Source: Metaphire vulgaris (taxonomy: Eukaryota > Annelida > Clitellata > Crassiclitellata > Megascolecidae). Taken from it: DNA of 64,000 nt. Position 1 is the stretch's first letter; each line of letters begins with the position of its first letter. The stretch covers positions 12,195,245 through 12,259,244 of the forward strand of contig CM030852.1 in assembly GCA_018105865.1 (NCBI GenBank). The letters run 5' to 3'. Shown here piece by piece: positions 22,203 to 34,339 of the stretch. Under the pieces are notes generated by a model. The model was given only the letters and a program-made list of their open reading frames with translations. It did not search any database and was not told the origin of the DNA. A program made the translations under genes and the position numbers.

Positions 22203-24300
22203 AAGGTTTGTGGACAGATCATAGAGCAAGTGAAGGAATTTAGCTATCTAGGAAGTCTGATAACAACCGATGCCAGATGCAATAAAGAGATAAGAAGACG
22301 TTCAGCAATAGCAAAGAAAGCTTTTATAAGGGAAAGGAGCTGATGCAAAGTAAACTAAGACTAAACCTAAAAAAGAGATTGGTAAAAACATTGATATGGA
22401 ATGTGGCGTTGTATGGGGCGGAAACGTGGACAATGAGAAAGGAAGATATAAAACGATTAGAGGTTTTTGAAACGTGGATTTGGAGAAAAATCAGCCGTAG
22501 CTAGTGGGAAGTGGATGAAATTCCCCCGGGCGCCGTCAATGGGGGAGGGCGCCGTCAATTGGGAGGGAGGGCGCCAGAAACTATGGTTGATTTTATTCAC
22601 GACGGCTTGCCAGTATGACAAGGGAAATGGTCATCCTACACAGTACTTCTTTAATTCTTTTACCACTACACTCCTGCTACGTCGTGAAAAGTCTGATAAT
22701 TATAATTAATATAAGCAAAATAGGGCATCACCGGTTTTTAGACTTTCAGGGGCGAAAAATGTATACCTTGCCCCGGGCGCCGAATACTCTAGCTACGGCT
22801 CTGGCACCTTCTTCTTCAGGTGTCGTGTATTTCTACGTTGACGACTAGGTATTTCCATTTCTCTCTGTTGTGTGTTGCTTGTATTAATTCCAATTCTGTA
22901 GTCACCCCCTTTACATCAGTCAGTAAGCTGCTGATATACGTCATTCTTTGTCTTCCTCTTGATCTTTTGCCTTCGACTTTTCCAGTAGTTACCAGGTTTA
23001 CTATGCCTTTCTTCCTCATTATATGTCCAAAAAATTGAAGTTGTCTTTTACGTATTGTAGATATCAATTTTCTTTGTGTACCTGTCATTTCAAGTACTAA
23101 TTCATTTGTTTTCTTTTCAGTCCAAGATATTTACAACATTTTTCTTAAGAGCCATATCTCTGCAGCTTCAAGCTTTTTCTTCATGACTTTAGATATAGTT
23201 CACGTTTCTGCACCATATAACATGACTGGCCAAACATAGCATTCCAGAACCCTAATCCTTGTTTTCCTTCTCTGGCATAGTTGTTCGTAATGTTGTCTAA
23301 GGTTACGTACGATTTTGAAAAACAGTATTATCTAAGGTTATTTATTTTGTGGTTATTTACGTTTTTCAAACGTAAATTGAACTTCTAAATTGCTTTTACT
23401 TTTCATTATTAACTGCTCCGTTTTTTGCTACTTATTGACTACAGTAATTTTGATATTATATGATGAATATGACGTCACCTTTCTGCTGAAGTTAACAGCT
23501 TAGTAACTGGGGAGCTGAGTAAGATAGCTTAACCAGCGTTAATGCAGAAAATAGTCATTACAAGACAACGTTACGAACAACTGTGATCAATTCATATGGT
23601 TCAATTCATATTCAAACAGTTGAATGAACCTTTTATTCCCGGTTTTCGTAGGAACTTTTCAAAGGTTATCTAAGGTTACTTACCATTCTGGTAAAAAATG
23701 GTTATTTAAGGTATCTTATTATGTCAGCAAGGGTTACTAACAACTATGGGTCTGGTGTTGAAATAAAAGAATTGAGTTCAAAATGTTTTAGTGACAATAG
23801 ATAGCAACTTATTTCTAGTTTAACTCTTGGCTACTTCATGTTCATGCGCTTCAGATCGCCCGTATCGCCCGGATCGCAGACTAAGCATTACCGCGGATGA
23901 TGAAGTGTATGTGTATGTGGATGGCAAAGAAATCACACTGTTATACAACAAAGAATGGAATGTCCCGGACACTGTTGTTGTGCCAAAAGATGCAAAGGTT
24001 ATTGCTGTGAAGGGAGTCAACCTCTACGCTGACACTGGGATCATCGCTTCGACCCCTGATGGATGGATTCGCACAAATTCTTCATGGAAATGTATAAATA
24101 AGAAGTACAAAGATTGGGAGGGCAGAGACTTCGATGATTCTGCCTGGCCTCCTGCAAGTATAATTAAGTCACACATGGAAAAACCTATAATAGGAATCAG
24201 AGAGGATGCATACTGGATTTGGACAGATGCCCCATCTTTTAAGTATGGCGACAAAATTGTCTTCTGCAGATATACTCTTCGGAAATCTAAATGGTTTTGA
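20237..24300 (+). CDS. Tandem secreted coiled-coil/jelly-roll gene, copy 2 (intact)
   Basis: Exon model: 20237-20420, 21314-21406 and 23855-24300, with GT at 20421 and 21407 and AG just before 21314 and 23855. Both introns are phase 1 and the total of 723 bases gives 240 residues. Residues 1-25 form a signal peptide (hydrophobic VCLLALCFLFCI, probable cleavage before QNE). About residues 26-61 form a heptad-rich coiled coil, and exon 2 adds a second amphipathic stretch ending in CCGSKPKPP, where the Cys pair could lock a multimer. Exon 3 is a beta-sandwich domain with FDDSAW and WIWTD. A secreted, oligomeric, possibly sugar-binding protein is the best reading; this is inferred from architecture. 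The start is supported by the conserved upstream region and leader. AATAAA at 24539 may be the poly(A) signal. Confidence 0.7.
20533..20682. mobile_element. MITE in intron 1 of copy 2
   Basis: Ends CAGTGTTGGAGTTGCC and AACTCCAACACTG. The exact TSD GGCAAGAC is at 20525-20532 and 20683-20690. The same insertion is in copy 1 but not in copy 3. Confidence 0.8.
22139..22199. repeat. (TA)n microsatellite
   Basis: Pure TA array in intron 2 of copy 2. Confidence 0.9.
22197..22500 (+). mobile_element. LINE reverse-transcriptase fragment, copy 2
   Basis: Reads QIIEQVKEFSYLGSLITTD, RRRSAIAKKAFIRE and YGAETWTM in order, with frame breaks. It is the uninterrupted counterpart of 9212-9800 and preserves the SINE empty site. 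Confidence 0.75.
22810..23290 (-). mobile_element. LINE C-terminal fragment, copy 2, opposite orientation
   Basis: The minus strand reads RKRQLQFFGHIMRKKGI and VEGKRSRGRQRM. It is paired with 10137-10620. Confidence 0.75.
23855..24300 (+). CDS. Exon 3 of copy 2: jelly-roll/galactose-binding-like domain
   Basis: The exon starts after TGCGCTTCAG and encodes RPYRPDRRLSITADDEVYVY to the C-terminus RKSKWF. The order of conserved words is ITADDEVYVYVDGKE, NVPDTVV, VIAVKGVN, ADTGIIAS, SSWKC, DFDDSAWPPA, YWIWTD and FCRYTL. Two cysteines (WKC and FCRY) could form a disulfide. The length of about 147 codons fits a single beta-sandwich. A family name would need a profile search. Confidence 0.7.
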
Positions 24301-24649
24301 AGGGTGAATTACGATTATGATTAGTCAAGATAACCGCTAAATCCGAGATTATGAAGAGACTGTGTAGCATGTCTCTTGACAACTAGTCTTCAGAAAAGTC
24401 AGATATTGAATTATACGCTGTCAAACTGTTTCTTCGTTTTCATTTTGTTTTCGCACCATAATTTCACAAAAGATGATTAGATGCAGAGCGTAAATGGTCC
24501 ATTCATAAAACATTTTGATGTACAGGTCAAATAGTGCGAATAAAATAGAAATATATCTTGATCCTACACATTAGGTATTATCTTGTGAGGATAACGACAA
24601 TCAATTTCAGCTTTCCTCATTGATTAATGTTGACAAGAACCAAAGATCA

Positions 24650-24910
<261 letters not shown>

Positions 24911-25094
24911 GATATTGGTGGCATCTTGTGTCGAGTATTGCTACAACAGATTACAATTAAAAGATTTGATTCGTGATTGGCAACTACAACCAGCGATGCA
25001 GGTGAAAGAGAAAGCAACAAAACAGACGATAAAGAAAAGACGAAACAGGCATTCGCATTTTAAAAGAAGTTGAGAATAAGAAGACTTCGGGCAC

Positions 25095-25451
25095 CGCCAT
25101 TTTGTCTGCTTGCACGTGTTTGTACGTGCTTCGGAATATCGCCGTTCTTGACAACTTTATCGAAGTCAAGCGCTTTATTTTTACGCATATCGTTGAGATT
25201 TTCGTCTACTTAGACTACTTGTCGTCTTCGAAGAGGTCGGCGACCGTCTCTGCGCTTTCTCTGCGCTGAACGGATCGGTTTCACGGCGCTCGGTGTCGGC
25301 GTGGTCGGTCCGCCATCTTGTATTAGCTGCCAGCCCGTCGACGTACCGTAGTTCCGACAGGCTACATTGGGCAACGACCGTTCCGGGCCTCGCACGGAGT
25401 TCCAGGAGGCCTGGTCGGCTGTGTTAATTTCGGCGATGGATTACTGTCTCG
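25095..25451. other. GC-rich block, copy 2
   Basis: Counterpart of 12540-12882, with the same minus-strand AAGATGGCGGACC context and the end of duplication similarity at GGATTACTGTCTCG. Confidence 0.35.
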
Positions 25452-25972
25452 CAGAAGAACACACTCAGTAATAATATTCATCGTCTGATTTCGCCAGCAG
25501 AGAATTTTCTCTCAACATCTACGCGGTCCTTCAACTTTCTTTCTTCTGCATTTTCGCTGACTCTTCAGTGGCACGTCTTCTTGCGGAAGACCGCCTTCTT
25601 ACGGGTTGAACGCACGGTTTTGCCACGGAGCGAACTCTTTCCTACCATCTGGGCGGTTTTTTCCGTCTAAGACCAACATCTTCCGTCCCTGATTGATTTG
25701 TCAACGATGTAATGTGCTTGGAAACATTTACAAGCGCAACATAATTAGCTAGCTTGATTTATTGATTAATTGCTGTTGTTGTTTATTTTAAAACGCAGTT
25801 CATATTACTTACCTCAGATTCGCTTAAGTTCAGATAATTAAAGTTATAAGTTCAGATAATTAATTATACACTAAATAATATTTGTCAAAAACAATAATAC
25901 AAATTGACATCTTGATTAGCAATACTGATAGTTTTTGATATTATCAATTTAGAAAAATTATTAAGTGGTGAG
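25452..25972. other. No gene seen
   Basis: Unique sequence to the right of the duplication, first mixed, then AT-rich. No long frame or repeat is recognised. Confidence 0.35.
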
Positions 25973-26305
25973 CAGGGGCGGTCCAAGTTAGTGATGAATG
26001 GGGATGCATCCACCCCACCGAGCTTTTTTACTTGTCCGTGTTTTTTTGTTTTTTTTTTTTTGGGGGTTTGCCGGTCTTAGTTGCTATGCAGCTACATGTG
26101 CGCCGAGTATCTGTGTGTAAAATAGAACTGACGACCTTTTTTGCTTGTCAGCCTTTTCCCGTGAAGTTTTATTTACATTTGCTGGGTAAAGCACTGTTAA
26201 TGACCTTTTTCGCTTGTCAACTTTTTTCGGGATTACATTTCATCCCCCCACCATATCTTAAAAATTCATTGCATCTCCCACCAGGAGTTCTTGGAACCGC
26301 CACTG
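25973..26305. mobile_element. hAT-like MITE, CAGGGGCGGTCC / GGAACCGCCACTG ends
   Basis: The terminal words are inverted copies. Flanks GTGGTGAG and ATGACGAG match at only 5 of 8 positions, so the TSD is old. The inside holds two copies of a TTTTTGCTTGTCA-type motif. Confidence 0.6.
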
Positions 26306-26586
26306 ATGACGAGAACAAATATAGGAATCATTGAGACAAACGTGTAGTGGAATTATAATACATTGGAAATGGTTACTCTTACAGCTCATCAATAAAATTC
26401 GTAATATTAAAGCAATCTTATCCTAGTTTTAGGAGTTGTACAGAAACGCTTGCTTAATAATAACATATCGGGCTAATGCCATCTCATTTATGACTAGATT
26501 TCGATTTTTTTGGAGTAGAAATATTTAGCAAACTTTTTTGACAGGCCTACAAATTGTGGCGAAACTTTATTTTTTAGCATGATTAG

Positions 26587-26757
26587 CAGTGTTTAATCTA
26601 GACTCCAGACTCCGGGGGGAGAACTGACAAGGTCGGAGGAAGTCAGGTAGGGGGCTGTTGTTAGTTGATGTAGTATGCCAAAAATTTCCGCGGGGAATTT
26701 GAAATTTCCGAGGGGAAATGACAATTTTCTCCCGGAAAGGGCCTAGATTAATCCCTG
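26587..26757. mobile_element. hAT-like MITE related to 13860-14046
   Basis: Ends CAGTGTTTAATCTAGA and CCTAGATTAATCCCTG, with the same GAAATTTCCG-type interior as 13860-14046. The TSD is eroded. Confidence 0.6.
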
Positions 26758-26812
26758 ATCAGAAGTGTCGTCCATACTAGTCGCTTACTTTGTATCTATT
26801 TAGGCCCTACTC

Positions 26813-27003
26813 CAGTGGCGGCTCCAGGATTTGGCAAGTGGGGGGACGTTGAGGGTAGCAACTTCTAATCATGGGGGCCAACTATTTGTTGTTATATATG
26901 TAGCATTAAGTATAGGGTCCCAACCGGGAGGCCACTGGGAGGCCAGGAACTCAATAGGAGGCACAGGCCCCCTCCCCTGGGTCCTCCTGTGGAGCCACCA
27001 CTG
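26813..27003. mobile_element. hAT-like MITE, CAGTGGCGGCTCC family
   Basis: Ends CAGTGGCGGCTCC and GGAGCCACCACTG. The exact TSD CCCTACTC is at 26805-26812 and 27004-27011. Close relatives are at 30445-30620 and 32114-32290, and a lone end near 14649. Confidence 0.85.
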
Positions 27004-27011
27004 CCCTACTC

Positions 27012-27700
27012 AGGTTGGATTTCATATATAACCTCTATGATGACTGTGGATAAAGTTCGCAATTGGCCGTCCAGTTCGTCGCGGAAGAAATACACTTCTC
27101 GGTAGTATAAGGTTTACGGTTTGTTGTATAGGGGTATCCAGTGTTTACCAACAAGGTCCGGTTGCTCCGCCCATTGGTGGACAGAAACCATAGAAACCAT
27201 TGTTGTCTATTAATAGACGCCAATGGCAGAAGCAGATTTCTTGCTGGTGGGCATAGATCAGTGACTATTCTGCTACCACTCCTGTCATATCACGGAAGAA
27301 GATCCCATGCTGTATGTAGTGTACTGTTGTTATAGATCTGGTGTTACTGCAACTGGTTTCATAGACACCGAGGCCACATATATCGGCTTCAAGTAAGGCT
27401 GATTGACACAAAAAAGCTTCGCTGTTTTATAACTGTTCCAGGATTGTGTCCAATGACTTGTCCTTGACCCGATCATGACTTCATGGACGTTGCTTATAGC
27501 GTAGATCTTGCACCTTGTATAGTTTCCTGACTGTGTTTGTGGTTATAAGGAACGTCAGCCAAGTAATTATGAGAGATGACGTTGTTAAGCTCTGACCATT
27601 ATTGAATTTGGTTGATCGGCCCAGTATTATGTTTGGTCGCCTAGCAACGATTAGCCTATAAAATGACAGCAGTGCGTCAACCAATGAGAGATTGGTTATC
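27012..27700. other. No gene seen
   Basis: No coding, repeat or transposon end that I can identify. Confidence 0.3.
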
Positions 27701-29520
27701 TATATATATAATTCTCGATGTCCGGCGACCCGTCCGTCCGCAACACGGAGGGTATTGAAAGACGCTGTTGTCATTGACAACCAAATATTGTTTAATCAAA
27801 AATGTATTATAATCAACGGAGCGTTTAACGAAGCGTCTTAATTGCAGCTTAAACCCCCGTCCCTCTTCTCTCACCCCATCCCTCTCCCAATCGTCCAGGC
27901 CCCAACCCATTCCCGCCCCGGCCCCAATCCCCCTTTCCCCTTCCCTCTCCCATCTCTCTCCCAATGCCTTTCCCTCTCCCCATCCCTCTCCCTATCGCCC
28001 CGGCCCCAACACATCCCCGCCTAGCCGCAGGCCCCAACTCATAGCCGCCCCGCTCTACTCCACAGGCCCCAAACCCCCGTTCCCATTCCCTCTCCCAACC
28101 CCTCTTCCCTCTCTCAATCGCCCGGGCCCAACACATCCCCGCCCAGGCCCCAACCCATACCCACCCCACCCTACCCCACAGGCCCCAAACCCCCGTTACC
28201 CTTCTCTCTCCCAACCCCCTTCCCTCTCCCAACCCCTCTTCCCTCTCCCCAAACCTCTCCCAATCGCCCCAGGCCCCAACCCATACCCGCCCCGCCTACC
28301 CCACAGGACTCAAACCCCGTTTCCATTCCCTCTCACCATCCCTCTCCCAACCCCCCATTCCCTCTCACCATCTCTTTCCCAATCGCCCCGGCCCCAACCC
28401 ATCACCGCTCCGCCCTACCCCACCGGCCCCAAACCCCGTTCCCAAACCTACGGCCACAAACCCCGTTCACAAACCTACACAACGCTGCTCCGAAACCCGT
28501 ACAACCCACTTTCCTCCTCCCAAATCTCCCTTCCCTCTCCCAATGCCCTGCCCCGTTATTATATATATTTACTTCTTCCTAACCTCAAACCCTATTTTTT
28601 AAAATTTAACCCCTCAATTTAACCCCTCAGACGGAAAAGCGTTCTACAGAAATGATTGCTGTAACGTTTTAAATTTGCTATATCTCAGGCTATGTAGGAG
28701 ATAAAAAGATGAGGTTTGCACCATTGTTTAGACTGTTCATTCCTCTTTCTAACCGTCCGTGCAAAACAAAAAAATTGGGGTAGAGTCCACTTTACGGCCT
28801 AAAATATCACTCTTACCCCCATAATATTTTATAGCCCCCTAGCAAAATATTTTCAGCGGTAACCCCACTTTGGTCAGCGGCAAAGTTGTAAAGGGATGTC
28901 AGAGAAACAAAATAAACCAAAAAGTTTGAAAATCGGTTGACATTTGGCAAAGATCTATCCATTCTAACCCGATGACCCCAATGTTTGAACATAGTTATTG
29001 TCGGTGAATTTCGCGAAAGTTTTGAATTCTGAGAAAGTTTCCAATTTTTTTTGAATTTGCTACATCTCGGGCTATATAAGAGCTAAGAAGATGAGGTTTG
29101 CACCATTGTTTAGCTATTTTTATTCCTCTTTCTAACCCTCCGTGAAAAACAAAAGTCCAGCGTTCACGAGCTTTCCGACAATCAAGTGAGAATGAGTAGC
29201 AGGCTGTTGCTCGACGTGAAAAAGCAGCACAGCAAACAAGAGAATCAAGCACTGCATGTCGTTCGACACTGCCAAATCAGTACACTTACCTTGACTATCA
29301 AGTTTCAGAAAATTCATGCGAATGGGCGTTAACTCGGTTGAAGGAAAAGGCGGCGAGTTAAGGACAATTAATTGCGCAAAATGCTATTGCATTTGCGCAA
29401 AATCGGGTGGTAAAACAGCCAATCTCCCCCGTCATAAAATGCTATTGCATTTGCGCAAAATCGGGTGGTAAAACAGCCAATCTTCCCCGTAATTTTTGAC
29501 GGGTAAACACTTAGTAATAT
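27700..29520. repeat. CCCT-rich minisatellite and flanking internal repeats
   Basis: Degenerate tandem units rich in CCCTCTCCC, GCCCCGGCCCCAACCCAT and CCCCAAACCCCCGTT fill 27842-28560. A segment of about 100 bases containing GATGAGGTTTGCACCATTGT occurs at about 28675-28770 and again at 29049-29145. A segment of about 60 bases containing ATGCTATTGCATTTGCGCAA repeats in tandem near 29380-29500. The start TCTATATATATAATTCTCG and internal tandem repeats resemble some Helitron-like elements, but no protein or terminal hairpin is clear. Confidence 0.45.
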
Positions 29521-29599
29521 ATAACTTTATTCGCAAACGCAGACAACATAAGAAAAGACAGAAAAGAAAAAAAGAACACACAAACACAACTCTTAACTA

Positions 29600-29830
29600 A
29601 CAACTACACAACACATTCCACTATTATACATTTGCTAAAATACAGTTGCTTCTTAGAGAACCGAGATGTAAAAGAGTATTGACGATTCTTTACAGTATCA
29701 TGTATTATATGCAATCCAAGCATTTCGCGAATACAGTCAATCATTACTTTGTTATGTACATCAAAGATTTTGCATACAGCCTGCTGTACTAGATGATCCA
29801 AGTTATTTAAAGTGCTCTTGTTCGGACAAG
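29600..29830 (-). mobile_element. LINE C-terminal fragment
   Basis: The minus strand reads LDHLVQQAVCKIFDV and CIREMLGLHIIHDTVKNR, matching the fragment at 45590-45890 (LDRLIQKAVCKIFNV, CIRDMVGLQLTHDAVK). Confidence 0.55.
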
Positions 29831-29889
29831 GTTAGTAGCTTCAGTAGCATATAAGATAACAGGTAAACAATACAATATAATGGTGACCG

Positions 29890-29995
29890 TATATGAATCT
29901 TAGGTCTTCGTTTAGATTAGCCGCTCAAGTCATTTGTGATGCACGTACATTTTGAAAAATACTGAGAAGAAGCAGAGCCATCTTTTGAATGTTGA
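29890..29995. repeat. Segment shared with 5645-5755
   Basis: Both segments contain TCAAGTCATTTG and GAAAAAT-ATACTGAGAA words in the same order. It may mark the left edge of the oldest duplication in the tandem cluster. Confidence 0.4.
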
Positions 29996-30444
29996 ACGCC
30001 CTAGGCAGATTTGAATGTTCGCCCATTCACAGAAATCGATTACGATAACACACGACACCATGGAGATCAAGGAAAATATTGAAAACATGAAGACGTGCTC
30101 TATGACTCTATCTATGCTCAGTGTTCATATTTGATTTGAGCAAATCAGAAATGTTGGGCATTTTCATCGATGACTCCTTCTCGGACATCTCTTATTTCTG
30201 CTGTTCAGCACGTCTTTTAGCTTTTAATGAAAGCAGGGCCGCCTTAAGGCTTAGGCAGTTTATGCACTGTCTAGGGGTGAAAAATTTTGAGGGACGAAAT
30301 AAAACGGGACGAAAAAATGTTCGAGGCGCATTTTTGATAGAATAATGAACGAATGAATATAATTTAATATTATTTTCTTTGATTTACTATTCTTGGCATA
30401 AATAATAGCGGGCTGCGTGATGATGATGACGTCTCTGACATGAG

Positions 30445-30620
30445 CAGTGGCGGCTCCACCGGGAGGGCCAGGGGGGCCCGTGCCCCCTATTGAGTGTCTG
30501 ACCCCCCAGTGGGACCCTATACTTAATGCTACATACATTAAACAACAAATGGTTGGCCCCCATGATTAGAAGTTGCCACCCCAACGCCCCCTCACTTGCC
30601 AAATCCTAGAGCCGCCACTG
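30445..30620. mobile_element. hAT-like MITE, CAGTGGCGGCTCC family, inverted
   Basis: The exact TSD GACATGAG (30437-30444 and 30621-30628) bounds an inverted relative of 26813-27003. Ends CAGTGGCGGCTCC and AGAGCCGCCACTG. Confidence 0.85.
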
Positions 30621-30687
30621 GACATGAGTACTGTTGTTGTCGTCGTAACTTTAATCTTGTTAGATTATATTGTAGCTCACCATTATA

Positions 30688-30773
30688 GAGCGTTCGAAAT
30701 GTCACGAAAAACAGTGAGCTATGTCTACTGTAGCTACTGTAGTTCACCATTTTTCGTGACATTTCGAACGCTC
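30688..30773. repeat. 24-bp perfect inverted repeat
   Basis: GAGCGTTCGAAATGTCACGA-AAAA (30688-30711) and its exact reverse complement (30750-30773) surround a 38-base loop. As RNA it would form a strong hairpin. It may be a remnant of a small fold-back element or a structured regulatory site. Confidence 0.75.
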
Positions 30774-31440
30774 CAGAATAAAACTGAGGCAGAATATATT
30801 GACTGTTCTAATGTGGTTTTATGCAATGAAGATGGGGACACAAGAAAATGTGGATATAATTCGTTTAATCACTCTTCTGTGTCTTAAATTTGCGCTATTG
30901 AGTATCAAGAGCTACTTTTGATGAGGAACAGTTATAATTATTTATGACATCAGAATGACAGTCATTTTCTCTTTTGCAAGTTTTTCATTCACCAGTTACA
31001 TCGGGCCATGAGGGGCAATTACATTAATGAATTGCATAAACATAATTATATTCAGTCGATAAAAGCGGCGAACTTGCCATAGAGAATTTGATATTCCGAG
31101 AGAGAATAAATGCACGTATTAGCGGGTATTTGGAATAGTTTAAAACCCGATAAAGCAAAATTACTTCGAACTTTGCAAAGAAGCTTTCGTATGTAATTGA
31201 AGTTACGACACGTGACCATAAACCATCTACTTTCATCGCGTGAAAGGTAGAACGACAGGTGTCTCCGCTATTGGCGTGTTTGCCAGCTGTCCGCTTCAAG
31301 TGACAAGCCGTGTGATCGCGCAGGTCGAAAGGGGAGAATAGAGGGAAAACTCCATAATTCCTACCTCCAGCTGCATACACGTGAAGTCGTGAACAGGAAA
31401 TGAAAGATATTGAATTGAATTTAACGAACTATTGTGAATC

Positions 31441-32110
31441 GCTAAAAATAATAAGTTTCCAATTATAAAACACTTTGCTAGGAAAATGCTAGTTTTATTT
31501 GCATCAACTTACATTTGTGAACTGACATTTTCAGTCATGAATCATCAATAAATCAAAATGTAGTTATAAGGTAACAGATGTACATTTAGAATCCTTAATT
31601 CGAGTTTCAACCAGTACTTTAACTCGGGATTATAGAAGAAATGCTGAAAAAGGCTTGCAGTTCAAAAAATAGTCTATCGTTAGGCCCTAAATAATTAATC
31701 GTTTTAACTATTTTAAACTAGGATAGCAATATACAGTAGATTACTGTTATTGTAATGACAGTTTGAAGAAAGTTGTTCAGTATTTGTTCATTTTATTGAC
31801 TCGATTGCAGCAAGAAATTACACAAAGCCTCTCGACCAATTGTTAATTTCAATGCCATCCCTTGCACCTAAAAGTATGCTTATCATTGACCTAAGATCAC
31901 AAACTGCCTATTAAAACCAATTTCTAGTAATTAAGCGTAATGCAAAATTCATTGCTATTTTAAAATTAGAATTACCTGGAAATAGTGATATAATAATAAT
32001 TTGAAAACATATTAGCATTTAATTATAATTAGATCGTTTGTTTATTAATAAGTAAACTTATCAGTTAGAATTGAAAATTAAATTACTCGTCAATTTCTGT
32101 AAGCAATCCG
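31441..32110. repeat. Upstream region of unit 3 shared with unit 2
   Basis: Diverged but collinear with about 17570-18190. It contains no gene that I can see. Confidence 0.45.
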
Positions 32111-32113
32111 ACC

Positions 32114-32290
32114 CAGTGGCGGCTCTAGATTTGGCAAGTATCAATTTCTAATCATGGGGGCCAACCATGTATTGTTTAATGTATTTAGCATTAAGTATAG
32201 GGTCCCAACTGGGGCAGTGGGTGGGGCGGGGGCAGGCAGTCAATAGGGGTGCACGGACCCCCCTGGCTCCCCCCGGTGGAGCCGCCACTG
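32114..32290. mobile_element. hAT-like MITE with empty site in unit 2
   Basis: The exact TSD ATCCGACC is at 32106-32113 and 32291-32298. The paralogous sequence CAATCCGACCAAGAC near 18190 is uninterrupted, so the insertion is younger than the unit 2/unit 3 split. Confidence 0.85.
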
Positions 32291-32680
32291 ATCCGACCAG
32301 GACTGTGTATCTTTTAAAAATCCATGACTACAAGAAATAGGACATGACTCTGGAAATTATCAATAAATGCACATCTGTCAGATTTCCAACATGAAGTGAA
32401 TTAAATTGAGTTCGAATCCCTCTGAAATAAATATCCAAAGTTGTGATGCAATAATTGAAGATACATGTATGCGTAATTGGCAAATAGACTATGGCGAGGG
32501 ACTGAATATAGCATGAAGGAATAAAACTCATAAATGCTCAATTACATTTTATTATAAATAATTAAGCAAATAAACTATTGTCATACCGAGATACTACAAA
32601 TATTAATAATTATTCTTAATAAAATAAAAAATTACTGCCATGTATTGTTATGCTAGATGTTTTGTCGGGTAGTAGTAGTT

Positions 32681-32682
<2 letters not shown>

Positions 32683-32762
<80 letters not shown>

Positions 32763-32785
32763 CAGTAGCAGTAGCAGTAGCAGTA
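32683..32785. repeat. (AAT)n-(ATT)n palindromic microsatellite
   Basis: AAT repeats switch to ATT repeats near 32728, forming an inverted array, then GCAGTA units. It is positionally equivalent to 19540-19760. Confidence 0.85.
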
Positions 32786-33173
32786 ATTAGAGAAGTAAGT
32801 TAGCGATGTCATTGCAACACGAGACTCCAAATCGAATACAATCATGTTTGTTAAGGGTGGAAATTTATGGACTAAGTTAGGCCTTAATTCTGAAGAAAAT
32901 AAATTTCAACTATTTGCCGTTATCACTGATTTATGTAAATAAGGTCTACTCTAAGAAATGAAAATAATTTTGAAAGAGGAAAGACAAATTTAGTGACAAA
33001 TGTAATGATTTTTGTTACAAGATTTTCATCTTAAAACTTCCAAACGAATTCAGCGACGACGACTAAAATTATGCAGTTTAAAAGCTTTCGAATTATTTTT
33101 AACATAATCGACAAATCAGATGTCACCTAAGGTGCGAGCAGGTGTTCGACAAAACTGATGCTTATCATGCAAG

Positions 33174-33210
33174 AATAAAGAACTGCGTTTGGTCTACGAC
33201 AGCGTCATTC
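33174..33210 (+). promoter_or_regulatory. Candidate core promoter of tandem gene copy 3
   Basis: AATAAAG, then TCATTC at 33205, at the spacing seen in copies 1 and 2. Confidence 0.35.
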
Positions 33211-34339
33211 AACAGCCATCTGGAGTCAGGTTCATCATCGCTGCGTCATATTTGAAGAATGAATAAGTTTAAACTGACCGTTTGTTTGTTGGCTTTGTGC
33301 TTTATGTTTTGCTTAGCACAAGGACCGATTGCGCCATATCCTTCACTCAAAGAATTCAAAAATTGCAGGACAATGTCTCAAAGCTGACTGACGAAGTGAA
33401 ACAACTGAATGAAAAAATGAAATTGTTGATGTCCCGCTTTGATCGTTCCGAGCAATCGACTGACAAGAGTTAGTTGTTTTTACTCAATGTTCCTGCTTTC
33501 ATTAATAACTGACATAGAAAATATTAGTCTTCTCCAATTTTACTATCGAACAGTATGTCAAATGTTTGCTTATGGCCTTATGTTGTTGTTGCTGTTTCTT
33601 TCATGACGAAACGTTACTTTTGAAATGTTCAATTTTGCTCAAAGTTATTTGCATCATAATCAAGAATGATATCGAATTAGAAGCGGACAATGTAACGGAT
33701 TCATATGATTTAGCGATTGCTAGATCTGTCTAAAGATATTTTCAGTTCTTTAGCATCTTTCTTATGTGATCTTATATCACACAACAGTGAAATGACGATT
33801 CTATTTGCAATGATCTTTCAGATATATATGGTATTAGCAAATCAACAAAGAAAGAAATTACTGAAATGCAAAACGTGCTTAAGAAATGTTGTGGCACGTA
33901 TAAACCAAAAGGTTTGTTTGGTTTTAAAATTCGATTTTGCTAAATGAATTTTAACTTCTATAATTTCTGATAGTTATTATGTATCCTTAGCACATTTGCA
34001 GAAATGTAATCAAATAAATCCCTTTATGACAAAAGCATTCAAGTTTGTTACAACAAGAGTTCTGAGTCTGTTCAATCTGGTCGTTTCATAACTTTCTGCA
34101 AACAAATATCCTCCCTAAAGTATTTAGTTCTATTATTCAAATATTTGCCCTTATGAATTACAGGTTAGCGATATTACTTAATATTACATGTATTGATTAG
34201 ATTTTTATTGCACGAGGCTAAAATTCTATGAGCTAATCCGTGAATTCATTTATATCAGGATCTTTCTATTCGCCTCTAACTTGACTAAATGCATTTCATT
34301 TGAAATTGTATCTGTAAATTCGTAAATTCATTGTATTAT

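Noticed and set aside
27842..28232. Overlapping Pro-rich and Gly-rich frames
   Set aside because: Produced by the CCCT-rich tandem array.
30573..30887. 104-residue + strand frame across a MITE end and the hairpin
   Set aside because: It starts inside a MITE and runs through an inverted repeat, so it is not a plausible gene.
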